DNA of 64,000 nucleotides from Roseibium porphyridii (GCF_026191725.2 NZ_CP120863.1:5560001-5624000); one strand, 5' to 3'. Counted from the first letter of the stretch, positions 1 to 8,698 are shown. Notes: a model not told the origin generated them from the letters alone. Numbers and translations: made by a program.

Positions 1-270
1 ACGCTGCTTCTGCGCCTTATTGATGCGTTCAAGGTTCTGGAAGTCATTCTGGTTCTGACAAATGGCGGTCCTGGTCTTTCAACTGAAATTCTTGCGCTGA
101 GGATCTTCAGAACCGCTCAGGAATTTCAGGAGCTCGGCGAGGCCGCGGCCATGTCGAATGTCCTCCTGATGCTGCTCATGGCCATCACAATCGGGATGTT
201 TGCTTACAACCGCGTGCAGGAAGCGCGCGCTGCCAGGCAACGGGCGATTGCCGAAAAGGGAGATGACTGA
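1..270 (+). CDS. Sugar ABC transporter permease, C-terminal part (MalF/UgpA type)
   Basis: An open frame enters from the left edge in frame 1 and stops at TGA 268-270, so only about 89 C-terminal residues are seen. They contain the LTNGGPGLST stretch typical of the MalF/UgpA family of carbohydrate permeases, then a last hydrophobic segment and a basic tail. The protein would form half of the membrane channel of a sugar importer. Its stop overlaps the next permease start by one base (TGATG), as expected for a translationally coupled permease pair. The substrate cannot be told because the binding protein and ATPase are outside the window. Confidence 0.85.
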   Translation, partial: TLLLRLIDAFKVLEVILVLTNGGPGLSTEILALRIFRTAQEFQELGEAAAMSNVLLMLLMAITIGMFAYNRVQEARAARQRAIAEKGDD

Positions 271-1142
271 TGGCGTCCCAAACACAGACCCGCAATCCTG
301 CCTTTTACGCCCTGATCGCAGCACTTGTGTTCATGAGCGCGGGCCCGATTGCGCTCATGCTGGCAACCTCGTTCAAGACCAATGTCGACGTCTACGACGC
401 TTCGGTTTCCGCATTCTTCTTCACGCCGACAATCCAGAACTACGAAACCGTTTTGTGCAATGTTCTGTGGTATGAGCCGGCGCATGTGGACTATTGCGAC
501 CCGACCTTCGGGCGCGCCTTGAAGAACTCCCTGATCGTCGGCCTGATCTCAACTGGGCTGACGCTGGTGATCGGCTGCATGGCGGCCTATGCGCTGGTGC
601 GCTTCCGCTTCATGGGACGCGGTACGGTCTCCATGACCACCCTATTGATGCGCATGGTTCCACCGGCGGTTCTGTTGGTGCCTGTATTCGGTATCTGGAC
701 CTTCCAGTTCGGTCTGGACCAGACCTACACCGGCATCATTCTGATCTATACGGCCATGAACCTGCCATTCGTGATCTGGATCCTGCAGAGTTTCATTGTA
801 CAGGTACCGATCCAGCTGGAAGAGGCTGCCCGCATGGACGGGGCCAACCCCTTCCAGGTCTTCTTTCTGGTGGTGCTGCCGATTATTCAGCCCGGGCTCG
901 CAGCTGCGGCGATCTTCACGTTCCGCATCGCCTGGAACGAGTTTCTTCTGGCCAACGCTCTCTCCGGCAGATCAACCAGAACAGTACCGGTCACGATCGT
1001 GAACTCGATTACCGAATATGACATTGATTGGGGAGTGATCATGGCGACCGGCATGTTGCTGGCGATTCCGCCGATCCTCTTCACCTTTGTTGCATCAAAG
1101 CAGATCATCACCGGAATGACGGCAGGGGCCGTCAAGGGATGA
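270..1142 (+). CDS. Sugar ABC transporter permease (MalG type)
   Basis: A 290-residue inner-membrane protein with about six hydrophobic segments, starting with one at residues 12-35. Near residues 185-205 it has the EAA loop (EEAARMDGANPFQVFF), which docks on the ATPase subunit in this family. It would be the second half of the channel with the preceding permease. The length is normal for MalG-like carbohydrate permeases. It is coupled to both neighbours: one-base overlap at its start and an ATGA overlap at its end. No substrate can be assigned from the sequence, although the downstream lactonase suggests a sugar or sugar-acid route. Confidence 0.88.
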   Translation: MASQTQTRNPAFYALIAALVFMSAGPIALMLATSFKTNVDVYDASVSAFFFTPTIQNYETVLCNVLWYEPAHVDYCDPTFGRALKNSLIVGLISTGLTLVIGCMAAYALVRFRFMGRGTVSMTTLLMRMVPPAVLLVPVFGIWTFQFGLDQTYTGIILIYTAMNLPFVIWILQSFIVQVPIQLEEAARMDGANPFQVFFLVVLPIIQPGLAAAAIFTFRIAWNEFLLANALSGRSTRTVPVTIVNSITEYDIDWGVIMATGMLLAIPPILFTFVASKQIITGMTAGAVKG

Positions 1143-1882
1143 TCTGGGACTGGCTGCTCTCCCCGGCGGACCCGGCCCGGGCCCATGATGTGGGAGTGGC
1201 CTTGTCCTGGCACGCCCGCACCATGGTCCTCGGCTGGGGAGTGCTGGCACCATCGGCGGTGATCGCCGCGCGATATTTCAAGGTGCTGCCGGGGCAGAAA
1301 TGGCCGAAGGAACTGGACAACAAGACCTGGTGGCGCTGGCACTGGATATCGCAAAGCCTGGTTCTGGTGCTATCCGCCATTGGCCTCGGCCTGATCCTGG
1401 TGTCGGAACAAAATACCGGTGCTGCCCTCCTGCACCGGACATTTGGCTACAGCGTTCTGGTGCTTGGTCTCTTCCAGGCGCTTTCCGGCCTCTTGCGCGG
1501 CAGCAAGGGCGGGCCGACAAGCCGTGCAGCAGACGGGTCACTGCGTGGTGACCACTATGACATGACGCTGCGCAGACAACTCTTCGAGACCTATCACAAG
1601 CTTTTGGGTTACATCGCACTGATCCTGATGATAGGTGCTTTTGTCAGTGGCCTCTGGCAGGCAAATGCCCCCAAATGGATGTGGATTTTTCTGTCATCGT
1701 GGTGGCTGGGCTTGCTCTTTGTGGCCTTTGTCCTTGAAAAAAGAGGCTGGGCCTTTGACACCTATCAGGCGATTTGGGGGCCTGACCCGTCTCACCCGGG
1801 CAATCGGATGACAAGGCTCAAGGACAAGGTGCAAGCGCCTCATTCCAGCATTGAGCCTTATAGCAAGAAGCGAGATATGTAA
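1139..1882 (+). CDS. Cytochrome b561-like membrane protein
   Basis: The start is set at ATG 1139 because it forms an ATGA overlap with the upstream permease stop; an in-frame start further upstream would lie inside that permease. The 247-residue product has five to six hydrophobic segments. Histidines fall in or beside them (SWHARTM, RWHWISQ, LLHRTFG, TYHKLLG), the pattern expected for the two bis-His b hemes of the cytochrome b561 / DOMON-associated family. Such proteins move electrons across the membrane. Its place inside a sugar-uptake operon is unusual; it may pass electrons from a periplasmic sugar oxidation, but no partner dehydrogenase is seen here. Confidence 0.7.
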   Translation: MIWDWLLSPADPARAHDVGVALSWHARTMVLGWGVLAPSAVIAARYFKVLPGQKWPKELDNKTWWRWHWISQSLVLVLSAIGLGLILVSEQNTGAALLHRTFGYSVLVLGLFQALSGLLRGSKGGPTSRAADGSLRGDHYDMTLRRQLFETYHKLLGYIALILMIGAFVSGLWQANAPKWMWIFLSSWWLGLLFVAFVLEKRGWAFDTYQAIWGPDPSHPGNRMTRLKDKVQAPHSSIEPYSKKRDM

Positions 1883-2808
1883 TGTTCGGCGTGCTTGAAG
1901 GAACCGGATTTGAAGTCATCGAACCCGAGTTCGCAGCCTGCTTTATCGGTCATGCAAGGGTTGAACGGCTGTGGACCGGTGCCAGATGGTCTGAAGGCCC
2001 TGCCTGGTTTCCGGCAGGCCGCTATCTGGTCTGGTCGGATATTCCGAACAATCGGATGATGCGATGGGACGAAACTGATGGTTCTGTCTCCGTCTTTCGC
2101 GCGCCGTCCAACAACTCAAACGGCAACACGACGGATAGACAGGGCCGCCTTGTCTCCTGTGAACACCTGACCCGGCGCGTGACGCGGACCGAACACGATG
2201 GATCCATCAAGGTTCTTGCCGACACGTGGGACGGCAAAAGGTTGAACTCGCCCAATGATGTCGTTGTGAAATCCGATGGTTCGGTTTGGTTCACCGATCC
2301 TTCCTACGGCATCCTGATGGACTATGAAGGCGAACGCGCGGAGAGTGAAATCGGAGCCTGCCACGTCTACCGTGCAGACCCTGACACCGGCATCGTCGAG
2401 ACGGTTTCCACTGACTTCGTCAAGCCGAATGGCCTGGCCTTTTCTCCGGATGAAAAGTCCCTGTTCATCGCCGACACGGGCGGGACCCACCAGGAAGACG
2501 GGCCGGCGCATATCCGGAAATTCGAGATCGGCAGCGACGGCAAGACGCTTCACGGCGGCGAGGTTTTCGCACACTGCACCAACGGCTTTTTCGATGGTTT
2601 CCGGTTCGACAGGGATGGCCGCATCTGGACATCCGCCGCCGACGGCGTCCACTGCCTCAATCCCCGCGGTGACCTCATCGGCAAGATCCACATCCCCGAA
2701 ATCGTCTCCAACGTCTGCTTCGGCGGCGACAAACTCAACCGCCTGTTCATCACCGGCACAAGCTCGCTCTATTCGGTTTTTCTGAACGTGAATGGGGTTG
2801 AGCGCTAG
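1882..2808 (+). CDS. SMP-30/gluconolactonase/LRE family protein
   Basis: A 308-residue protein with the features of the SMP-30/gluconolactonase beta-propeller family: an early SEGPAWF motif with the metal-binding Glu (about residue 37), NSPNDVVVKSDG and WFTDPSYG in the middle, and KPNGLAFSPDEKSL later. These enzymes hydrolyse sugar lactones with a divalent metal. There is no signal peptide, so it is likely cytoplasmic. The start overlaps the b561 stop by one base (TAATG), making it the last gene of the operon. It would open a lactone formed from the imported sugar; the exact sugar is unknown. Confidence 0.85.
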   Translation: MFGVLEGTGFEVIEPEFAACFIGHARVERLWTGARWSEGPAWFPAGRYLVWSDIPNNRMMRWDETDGSVSVFRAPSNNSNGNTTDRQGRLVSCEHLTRRVTRTEHDGSIKVLADTWDGKRLNSPNDVVVKSDGSVWFTDPSYGILMDYEGERAESEIGACHVYRADPDTGIVETVSTDFVKPNGLAFSPDEKSLFIADTGGTHQEDGPAHIRKFEIGSDGKTLHGGEVFAHCTNGFFDGFRFDRDGRIWTSAADGVHCLNPRGDLIGKIHIPEIVSNVCFGGDKLNRLFITGTSSLYSVFLNVNGVER

Positions 2809-3042
2809 ACATAGACGAATTAAAATAAACCGATCAGGATCACTCAACAGTCAATCGATACTATTCTTCATCTTCGAGCATTGTGACGGTCATCAATTGT
2901 GTAAAAAACAACGACCTGGTCACTGTATCAGAAGCACCCAAGTGCCAGACTTGCACGATCTCAGTCCACTGGGCGCAAGCATTTCAGGAACTTACCCATT
3001 TTATTCAAATTTCGGTGGTTCTCTGACACCAGCGACCTTGTG

Positions 3043-3438
3043 TTACTCGTCCACGTCTGCGTAACAGACGGCCTGGAGTTTGTTGCCGTCAGGGTCTCGA
3101 ACATAGGCAGCGTAATATTTGTCCCCATAGTGTGGACGCCTACCAGGTTCACCTTCGCAGCTTCCTCCCAAGCGCAATGCGGCTTGGTGGAAAGCTCTGA
3201 CGGCTTCGTTCGTTTCAGCGACGAACGCAACGTGAGTGCCATTTCCCCAGGTGGCTGGCCGACCATCTTCGGGCGGATAGAGATAAATGGTCGGCATGCC
3301 GCCTTTTTCATAAGCCGGCGGCTTACCGGGTGGCTTGGGCAGTCTTTCGAAACCAAGGACCCCGAGAACTTTATCGTAGAAACCACCAGCGCGTTCGATA
3401 TCGTTGGTGCCGAGCGTGATATGACTGATCACTGACAT
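3043..3438 (-). CDS. VOC family protein (glyoxalase/dioxygenase superfamily)
   Basis: A 131-residue single-domain protein. It opens with the VOC-type strand SVISHITLGTNDIERAGGFYDKVL and ends with YVRDPDGNKLQAV, the usual last metal-ligand strand of this fold. A clear AGGAG ribosome site lies a few bases upstream of the ATG. VOC proteins include glyoxalases, ring-cleavage dioxygenases and resistance proteins, and nothing here picks one. It stands alone, separated from both neighbours by more than 100 bases. Members of this short subgroup often act as homodimers. Confidence 0.75.
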   Translation of the reverse strand: MSVISHITLGTNDIERAGGFYDKVLGVLGFERLPKPPGKPPAYEKGGMPTIYLYPPEDGRPATWGNGTHVAFVAETNEAVRAFHQAALRLGGSCEGEPGRRPHYGDKYYAAYVRDPDGNKLQAVCYADVDE

Positions 3439-3567
3439 TGTTGTTTCTCCTGAAAAAGAGGAGAATAAAACAAGAACAAAATCGATTCAACGGCTCTCAG
3501 ATATTCCGGTTGGCAACCAGCAATCCGGGTTTAAAGCGCCTACCGGGTTGTCCGTTTCTGGCCATCG

Positions 3568-4188
3568 TCAAGCTGACTCAGATCCTTTCAGCAAGGGGCT
3601 GACAACCTGCTCAGTGGCACCCTGCCATCTGCGCAGGTTTGTCTGTGGATCGATACCGGCAGTTGCCAGGGCCCTGGCGGCGGTCTGGCGGACAAGATCG
3701 TCCAGATCGGTCAAACCGGCATAAAAGGGCGGCACGGGCGGCGAGACGATTGCTCCCATGCGCGTTACTTTCAGCATGGCTTCCAGGTGTCCTTCGTGGA
3801 GTGGCGCTTCGCGGGCCAATAGAACTAGAGGCCGACGCTCTTTCAGCGTCACATCCGCAGCGCGGCACAAGAGCCCCTCGCCTGTTCCATAGGCGATCGA
3901 GGCAAGACTTCGCATGGAACATGGTGCAACCAGCATCGCGTCCATTACGTACGACCCACTTGCGACAGGTGCGAAAAGATCCGACTGTGGATGTTCAACT
4001 GTCGCCAATGCACCGATCTGCTCGCGGCCATCTGGACCCAGTTCGTGATTGATTGTGTGCTCCGCCCCGCGGGTAACGATGACATATCGTTCAACCTGAA
4101 GGGCCGCCAACACGCGCAGCATCTCAAGTGCAATGGCAGCGCCCGACGCCCCGGATATGCCGATGATGACGCGTCTTGATGAAGTCAT
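3568..4188 (-). CDS. ubiX: UbiX family flavin prenyltransferase
   Basis: The 206-residue product begins with the flavoprotein motif RVIIGISGASGAAIALEML and carries the later VAPCSMRSLASIA and PLVLLAREAPL segments typical of UbiX/Pad1. UbiX joins dimethylallyl phosphate to FMN to make the prenylated flavin cofactor needed by UbiD. The start is set at ATG 4188 because it makes an ATGA overlap with the upstream ubiD stop, although the frame stays open for seven more codons. Together with ubiD it would carry out the decarboxylation step of ubiquinone synthesis. Being next to ubiTUV and the nos genes points to use during anaerobic respiration. Confidence 0.9.
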   Translation of the reverse strand: MTSSRRVIIGISGASGAAIALEMLRVLAALQVERYVIVTRGAEHTINHELGPDGREQIGALATVEHPQSDLFAPVASGSYVMDAMLVAPCSMRSLASIAYGTGEGLLCRAADVTLKERRPLVLLAREAPLHEGHLEAMLKVTRMGAIVSPPVPPFYAGLTDLDDLVRQTAARALATAGIDPQTNLRRWQGATEQVVSPLLKGSESA

Positions 4189-5696
4189 AGTCTTGGGGAT
4201 TCCACACACTTAGGAGAATTCAGTTTGCGGAAGAGACCTTCCGCTCGCGTTTCCACATCCCGCGGCATCACAAGTTTCTTCGAAAATGGCCGCGCGGTTT
4301 CTGAACCGATCTTGATGGTTGCATCCAACCCGAGTTTACCGCCCAGGCCTTCTCTTGGACTTGCAAAATCGAGCTGGTCAACCGGCGTGGAGTTGAGAAC
4401 AAGAAGATCGCGTTCCGGGTCGGATCGGGTCGCGACGGCCCACATCACCTCGTCCCAGTTTCGAATGTCGATGTCGGCGTCGACCACGATGACGTATTTG
4501 GTCATCGAGAATTGCGGCAGCAACGACCAGAAACCCATCATCGCGCGTCGTGCCTGTCCCGGATATGACTTGTCGAGCTTGAGAATGGCAAACCGGTAGG
4601 AACAGGTCGCCGGTGGCAGAAAGACATCCAGAATTTCCGGCAAGGCCTGCTGCAGGATCGGGCGAAAGAGATCTGTCATGGCCTCGCCGATAACCGATGG
4701 TTCGTCGGGCGCACGCCCTGTGAAGGTCGATAGATAAACCGCATTTTCGCGCATTCGGAGCGCCTTCAGATGAAAGACCGGATAATCGGCAGGGTCATTG
4801 TAATAGCCGGTGTGATCACCGAATGGACCCTCGACAGCCGTCTCATCAGGATGGATCTCACCTTCCAGTATGATTTCCGCACCTTCTGGAACATGCATCT
4901 GAATGCTGCGGCAGGGCGCAAGACGCGCGGGCCTGCCGTTAAAAATGCCAGCGAGCGCCAGTTCACTGATATTGCCCGGAGCCGGGATCACGGCGGCAAG
5001 AAGTGTCGCTGGATCGCAACCGATGACGACGGCAACGGGCATCGCTTGGCCCTTGCCCTGCCATTGCCTGTAGTGCTGCGCCCCACCGCGAAACGGTAGC
5101 CAGCGCACGATGGCACGTTGGCCGTCCAGAACCTGCATTCGGTAAATGCCCAGATTATACAGCCGTGGATCGTCTTCCCCGGGTGGCCTTGTGATGACAA
5201 GCCCCCAGGTGATCAGCGGTCCGGCGTCTTCTGGCCAACAGGTCTGAACGGGTAGGCTCGAAAGGTTCGGTGCAACATCATGCAGATCTTTGGAGGCAGC
5301 AACTTTTTTGGGACGGGTGTTCCACCCGGCTTTGGCCACAGGAAACAGGCTTGGCAGATCACGCAGAGACGCCGGGGGTTCTGGCGCGCGCAATGCGGCC
5401 AGAAACCGTCCCAGGTCCGGCAATTGATCAGGATGGACGCCAAGACCGTTTGCGACCCTTTTTCGCGTCCCGAAAATGTTCACAAGCAGGGATGCGGCAA
5501 ATTGCACCCGGGCCCCACTTCTGGGAGCCTTCAGCAGCAATGCAGGCCCACCGTCACGGATGACCCGCTGGTGCAAAGCTGTCGCTTCCAGATGAATATC
5601 AACGGGTTCAGAAAGATGTTTCAACTCCTCTTCGGAAGCTAAAAACGTCATAAATTCCTGAAGGTTATGAAATTTCGGCAAGTCGCGGCCGGACAT
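4185..5696 (-). CDS. ubiD: UbiD family decarboxylase (prenylated-FMN dependent)
   Basis: At 503 residues it matches the usual length of UbiD (about 490-500). The conserved active-site region EGPFGDHTGYYN is present around residues 290-300 and the LITWGLVITRPPG segment precedes it. UbiD removes the carboxyl group from 3-polyprenyl-4-hydroxybenzoate with prenylated FMN supplied by UbiX, encoded directly downstream with an ATGA overlap. Other UbiD-fold enzymes act on other aromatic acids, but the linkage to ubiT, ubiU and ubiV favours ubiquinone. It is transcribed away from ubiT across a 165-base gap that holds an Fnr/Dnr-type box about 106 bases before its start. Confidence 0.88.
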   Translation of the reverse strand: MSGRDLPKFHNLQEFMTFLASEEELKHLSEPVDIHLEATALHQRVIRDGGPALLLKAPRSGARVQFAASLLVNIFGTRKRVANGLGVHPDQLPDLGRFLAALRAPEPPASLRDLPSLFPVAKAGWNTRPKKVAASKDLHDVAPNLSSLPVQTCWPEDAGPLITWGLVITRPPGEDDPRLYNLGIYRMQVLDGQRAIVRWLPFRGGAQHYRQWQGKGQAMPVAVVIGCDPATLLAAVIPAPGNISELALAGIFNGRPARLAPCRSIQMHVPEGAEIILEGEIHPDETAVEGPFGDHTGYYNDPADYPVFHLKALRMRENAVYLSTFTGRAPDEPSVIGEAMTDLFRPILQQALPEILDVFLPPATCSYRFAILKLDKSYPGQARRAMMGFWSLLPQFSMTKYVIVVDADIDIRNWDEVMWAVATRSDPERDLLVLNSTPVDQLDFASPREGLGGKLGLDATIKIGSETARPFSKKLVMPRDVETRAEGLFRKLNSPKCVESPRL

Positions 5697-5795
5697 CGTA
5701 TCGCTTTGCTGTCAAAGGAGTTTTCAAGCATTCAGCTCTGATGCTTATGCCCTCACTCAAGACGATCGATTGTCCTGAACGGACGGGGTTGAACC

Positions 5796-5809
5796 TTGAT
5801 CTTTGTCAA
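5796..5809. promoter_or_regulatory. Fnr/Dnr-type box between ubiD and ubiT
   Basis: TTGATCTTTGTCAA reads as TTGAT-N4-GTCAA, one base from the Fnr consensus TTGAT-N4-ATCAA. Its centre is about 59 bases before the ubiT start and about 106 before the ubiD start, so it is better placed for ubiTUV. The likely reader is the Crp/Fnr protein encoded at 39066-39773, or a separate Fnr. Confidence 0.75.
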
Positions 5810-5861
5810 GTCATTCGGGCGTTTGCGCGAATTACATTCGGCGCTGAAAGTGAGACCCCAA

Positions 5862-6425
5862 ATGCAAACCACTGCGCCTGCCCTCAGTCTGCCCCCCCTT
5901 ATTTCAACCTTGATCGCTCCCTTGCCGAAAACGCCGATGGAGGTTCTTCTGACAAGATTTACGCGGCGCCTGTTAGCGCGCCGACCGGAGCTGCTTCAAA
6001 GGCTAGGTGCTGTTGTCAAAGTGCCGATCGCCATTGTTCCAGATGATATGCCACATGCATTTCTTCTGTCTTTGGACAATGACAAATCCAACGTCGAAAT
6101 CTGCAACAAGGACCAAATCACGCGAGCCAAGGCTGTTGTCAGGGCACCCTTCCTGGTCCTATTGGGACTGCTTGATGGAACATATGACGCCGACGCCCTG
6201 TTCTTCACGCGGGACCTTAGAATCGAGGGCAGGACCGAACATGTGCTGGCACTGCGCAACACACTGGAAGAAGCTGATCTGACGCCTGGAGAATTTTTCG
6301 GTTTGAGTGGAAAACCGGCGCAGTGGATGAATGGCTTTAGCGGAACGTTGCTCGACAAAGCCAAGAGGCTAACCGGGAACCAAAGCCGGCACACCAGCTC
6401 TCTTGAGCAGGGCGGGCAGTGGTGA
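5862..6425 (+). CDS. ubiT: Anaerobic ubiquinone biosynthesis accessory factor UbiT
   Basis: The start at ATG 5862 gives 187 residues, close to the E. coli UbiT length of about 174. An upstream in-frame start would lie on top of the Fnr-type box. Most of the chain is a small SCP2-like lipid-binding domain: FLLSLDNDKSNVEIC, then a strand leading to LFFTRDLRIEGRTEHVLALRNTLEEAD, which is the characteristic UbiT stretch. UbiT binds ubiquinone intermediates and is needed with UbiU and UbiV when oxygen is absent. It is the first gene of a tight operon and its stop overlaps the ubiU start. Confidence 0.9.
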   Translation: MQTTAPALSLPPLISTLIAPLPKTPMEVLLTRFTRRLLARRPELLQRLGAVVKVPIAIVPDDMPHAFLLSLDNDKSNVEICNKDQITRAKAVVRAPFLVLLGLLDGTYDADALFFTRDLRIEGRTEHVLALRNTLEEADLTPGEFFGLSGKPAQWMNGFSGTLLDKAKRLTGNQSRHTSSLEQGGQW

Positions 6426-7429
6426 GCAACGAAAAAACGCGGATGGAGCTTGTCTGCCCGGCCGGAACACCTGCCGCATTGCGAGCGGCGGCGGACGCCG
6501 GTGCCGATGCCATCTATTGCGGGTTTGCCAATGAGACGAATGCCCGAAACTTTCCAGGCCTGAATTTCTCGCCGAAAGAGCTTGCTGAAGGTGTTGTCTA
6601 TGCGCACGCAAAGGGCGCCAAGGTGCTTGTCGCAATCAATACCTTTGCCAGGGCGGGCAATATCGATCTCTGGCGCCAGGCGGTGGATGATGCCGCGGCG
6701 TGTAACGCAGATGCAATCATAGCCGCCGATCTTGCCGTGCTTGAACACGCGGCTGAAAAGCACCCGGAGCGGCGGCTTCATTTGTCGGTACAGGCGGCAG
6801 CAAACTCACCTGAAGCAATCCATTTTTATGCCGATACGTTCGGCGTCAAGCGCGTGGTGCTACCCCGTGTTTTCTCAGTTCCGGAAATCGCAGCACTCAA
6901 TCGGGACATCGACGTCGAAACCGAAGTGTTCGTCTTTGGCGGGCTTTGCGTTATGACCGAGGGACGCTGTTCGCTGTCATCCTACGCAACTGGAAAGTCG
7001 CCCAACCTGACCGGGGTCTGCTCGCCGCCCGATCATGTCGACTATCGGGAAGACAAGTCGGGCCGGTTGCTTGCCCAACTCGGTGGTTTCACTATCGACA
7101 GTTTCGAAAAGGGAGCACCAGCAGGCTATCCGACACTGTGCAAGGGGCAGTTTTCTGCTGAAGGCCGGACCGGCTATCTTTTTGAGGACCCGGTCAGCCT
7201 CAACGCATTCGAGTTGCTGGAAGACCTCTCAAAAGCCGGTGTCACAGCTCTGAAGATCGAAGGCAGACAACGGGGCAAAGCCTATATCGCAGGCGTTGTA
7301 AGTGGTTTCAGACGCGCAGTGGACGGGCTTACGACCGGCGCAGACGCGGGTCCGGCCATTGCCGCACTTAAATCGTTTTCCGAAGGCGGACGGCAGACCT
7401 CCGGTTCCTACAAGAAGACCTGGCGGTGA
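6422..7429 (+). CDS. ubiU: O2-independent ubiquinone hydroxylation protein UbiU (peptidase U32 family)
   Basis: A 335-residue U32-family protein beginning near MELVCPAGTPAALRAAADAGADAIYCG. The four cysteines that hold the [4Fe-4S] cluster in UbiU are all visible: GLCVMTEGRCSLSS, then TGVCSPP and YPTLCKG. UbiU works with UbiV to hydroxylate the ubiquinone ring without oxygen, using prephenate as the oxygen source in E. coli. Two GTG codons (6419 and 6422) are possible starts; 6422 gives a GTGA overlap with the ubiT stop, and ATG 6443 is a third option. Gene order ubiT-U-V is the classical one. Confidence 0.93.
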   Translation: MSNEKTRMELVCPAGTPAALRAAADAGADAIYCGFANETNARNFPGLNFSPKELAEGVVYAHAKGAKVLVAINTFARAGNIDLWRQAVDDAAACNADAIIAADLAVLEHAAEKHPERRLHLSVQAAANSPEAIHFYADTFGVKRVVLPRVFSVPEIAALNRDIDVETEVFVFGGLCVMTEGRCSLSSYATGKSPNLTGVCSPPDHVDYREDKSGRLLAQLGGFTIDSFEKGAPAGYPTLCKGQFSAEGRTGYLFEDPVSLNAFELLEDLSKAGVTALKIEGRQRGKAYIAGVVSGFRRAVDGLTTGADAGPAIAALKSFSEGGRQTSGSYKKTWR

Positions 7430-7433
7430 CAAT

Positions 7434-8345
7434 ATGACGGCGACAAAACGGATAGAACTTGCCCTTGGCCCCTGTTTCTTCAACTGGTCAGTGGACCAGT
7501 TTCTCGATTTTTATGCTCGCATCGCCGATGAAGCCGAGATTGACCGCGTCTATTTGGGCGAAGTTATCTGCGGCAAGCGCATGCCGTTTACAGATACTGT
7601 GTGGCCGCAAGCTATCGAACGACTGGAAAAGTCAGGCAAGACCGTTGTGCTGTCTACCCTTGCGCAGCCAGTCAACAAACGTGAACGCACAATTTTGAAG
7701 CAGCAAGCAAACTACGACATGCCGATTGAAATCAACGACATGTCGCTTTTGCCGTCCAGAGAAGCTCGTCCGTTTACAGCCGGCCCTTTCTTGAATGTCT
7801 ACAATGAGGCCAGCCTCGCGTTTCTTTCAAAACGGGGCGCGATCGCCTGGTGCCCACCTGTTGAACTTCCTTTGGACTCCATTCAGCAAATTGCAGCTCT
7901 CGTGCCTGAAGTCGAGATTGAACTATTCGCGTTCGGCCGCCTGCCCCTGGCGCTTTCTTCCCGCTGCTATCATGCAAGAGCTCACGGCCTCAGCAAGGAC
8001 TCCTGCCAATTTATTTGTGAACGCGACCCGGATGGAATGGATGTCGCAACACTTGACGGAAAGCGCTTCCTGGCCGCGAACGGCATTCAAACGCTTTCCG
8101 ATGCCTGTCACGTGGCAGCGCTGACCGCTGACCATCTCCACACGTCAGGGATCCAAAGACTGCGCCTTTCGCCGCACATGTCGGACATGGTTGCCGTCAG
8201 TAATGCGTTCCGTGAATTTCTGGATGGAGCGCTGGATGCTGCAGAGCTCGATGCGCAGCTGGAACGCCTGGCGCTGCCCGGTCCCTTGTGTAACGCTTAT
8301 CTGAAAGGGGAAGCAGGATGGAAAAAGACATCTCTTCCGGCCTGA
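7434..8345 (+). CDS. ubiV: O2-independent ubiquinone hydroxylation protein UbiV (peptidase U32 family)
   Basis: A 303-residue partner of UbiU that starts four bases after the ubiU stop. The cluster cysteines are recognisable: one in VYLGEVICGKRM near residue 43, and a C-x12-C-x3-C set in SSRCYHARAHGLSKDSCQFIC. LALGPCFFNWS at the start is also typical. UbiU and UbiV form a heterodimer, each with an iron-sulfur cluster. The frame stays open far upstream into ubiU, but ATG 7434 gives the family length and the tight spacing. Having it in a denitrification island fits a need for quinone when oxygen is gone. Confidence 0.93.
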   Translation: MTATKRIELALGPCFFNWSVDQFLDFYARIADEAEIDRVYLGEVICGKRMPFTDTVWPQAIERLEKSGKTVVLSTLAQPVNKRERTILKQQANYDMPIEINDMSLLPSREARPFTAGPFLNVYNEASLAFLSKRGAIAWCPPVELPLDSIQQIAALVPEVEIELFAFGRLPLALSSRCYHARAHGLSKDSCQFICERDPDGMDVATLDGKRFLAANGIQTLSDACHVAALTADHLHTSGIQRLRLSPHMSDMVAVSNAFREFLDGALDAAELDAQLERLALPGPLCNAYLKGEAGWKKTSLPA

Positions 8346-8698
8346 ATTCCGAAACATATGAAAAAGAGCACAATCTGATCGAGCAGATCCATCGCGAACT
8401 GTCGGGCCTGGACATGCCTTGCACCTGCAAGTCCGAACTTGATCGCACGATCGTGGCGATTGAGGCCTGGCGTCAACGCAAGGCGCGCAAGGAACTTGTC
8501 GACAGCATTCGCGAAGATTATCACAACCTGGTTTCCGGCATCTCGTTCCTGACCGAGTTGGAAAATATCGACCGGCTCGAACTCACACCGGAAGAGCTTT
8601 ACGATCATGCCGAAAGTCTGAAGTTTCTGGCAGACCTTGCGGACCGGTGTGCGGATCGGCTCGTCGGGCTGTCGACCATTTCCAAGATCATGAAATAA
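8318..8698 (+). CDS. Small hypothetical protein at the end of the ubiTUV operon
   Basis: A 126-residue soluble, probably all-helical protein that I do not recognise. A purine-rich ribosome site (AAAGGGGAAGCAGG) sits before ATG 8318, and the frame overlaps the ubiV end by 28 bases in another phase, so translation is probably coupled. Many charged residues and heptad-like leucines suggest helical bundles. A CTC cysteine pair occurs near residues 36-38 and one more Cys lies near residue 110. No signal peptide or membrane segment is seen. Its place after ubiV suggests a role linked to anaerobic ubiquinone synthesis or nitrogen-oxide respiration; that is inference only. Confidence 0.65.
   Translation: MEKDISSGLNSETYEKEHNLIEQIHRELSGLDMPCTCKSELDRTIVAIEAWRQRKARKELVDSIREDYHNLVSGISFLTELENIDRLELTPEELYDHAESLKFLADLADRCADRLVGLSTISKIMK

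Noticed and set aside
2792..3064. 90-codon frame in the gap after the SMP-30 gene
   Set aside because: It starts inside the lactonase gene in another phase and has no ribosome site or recognisable feature.
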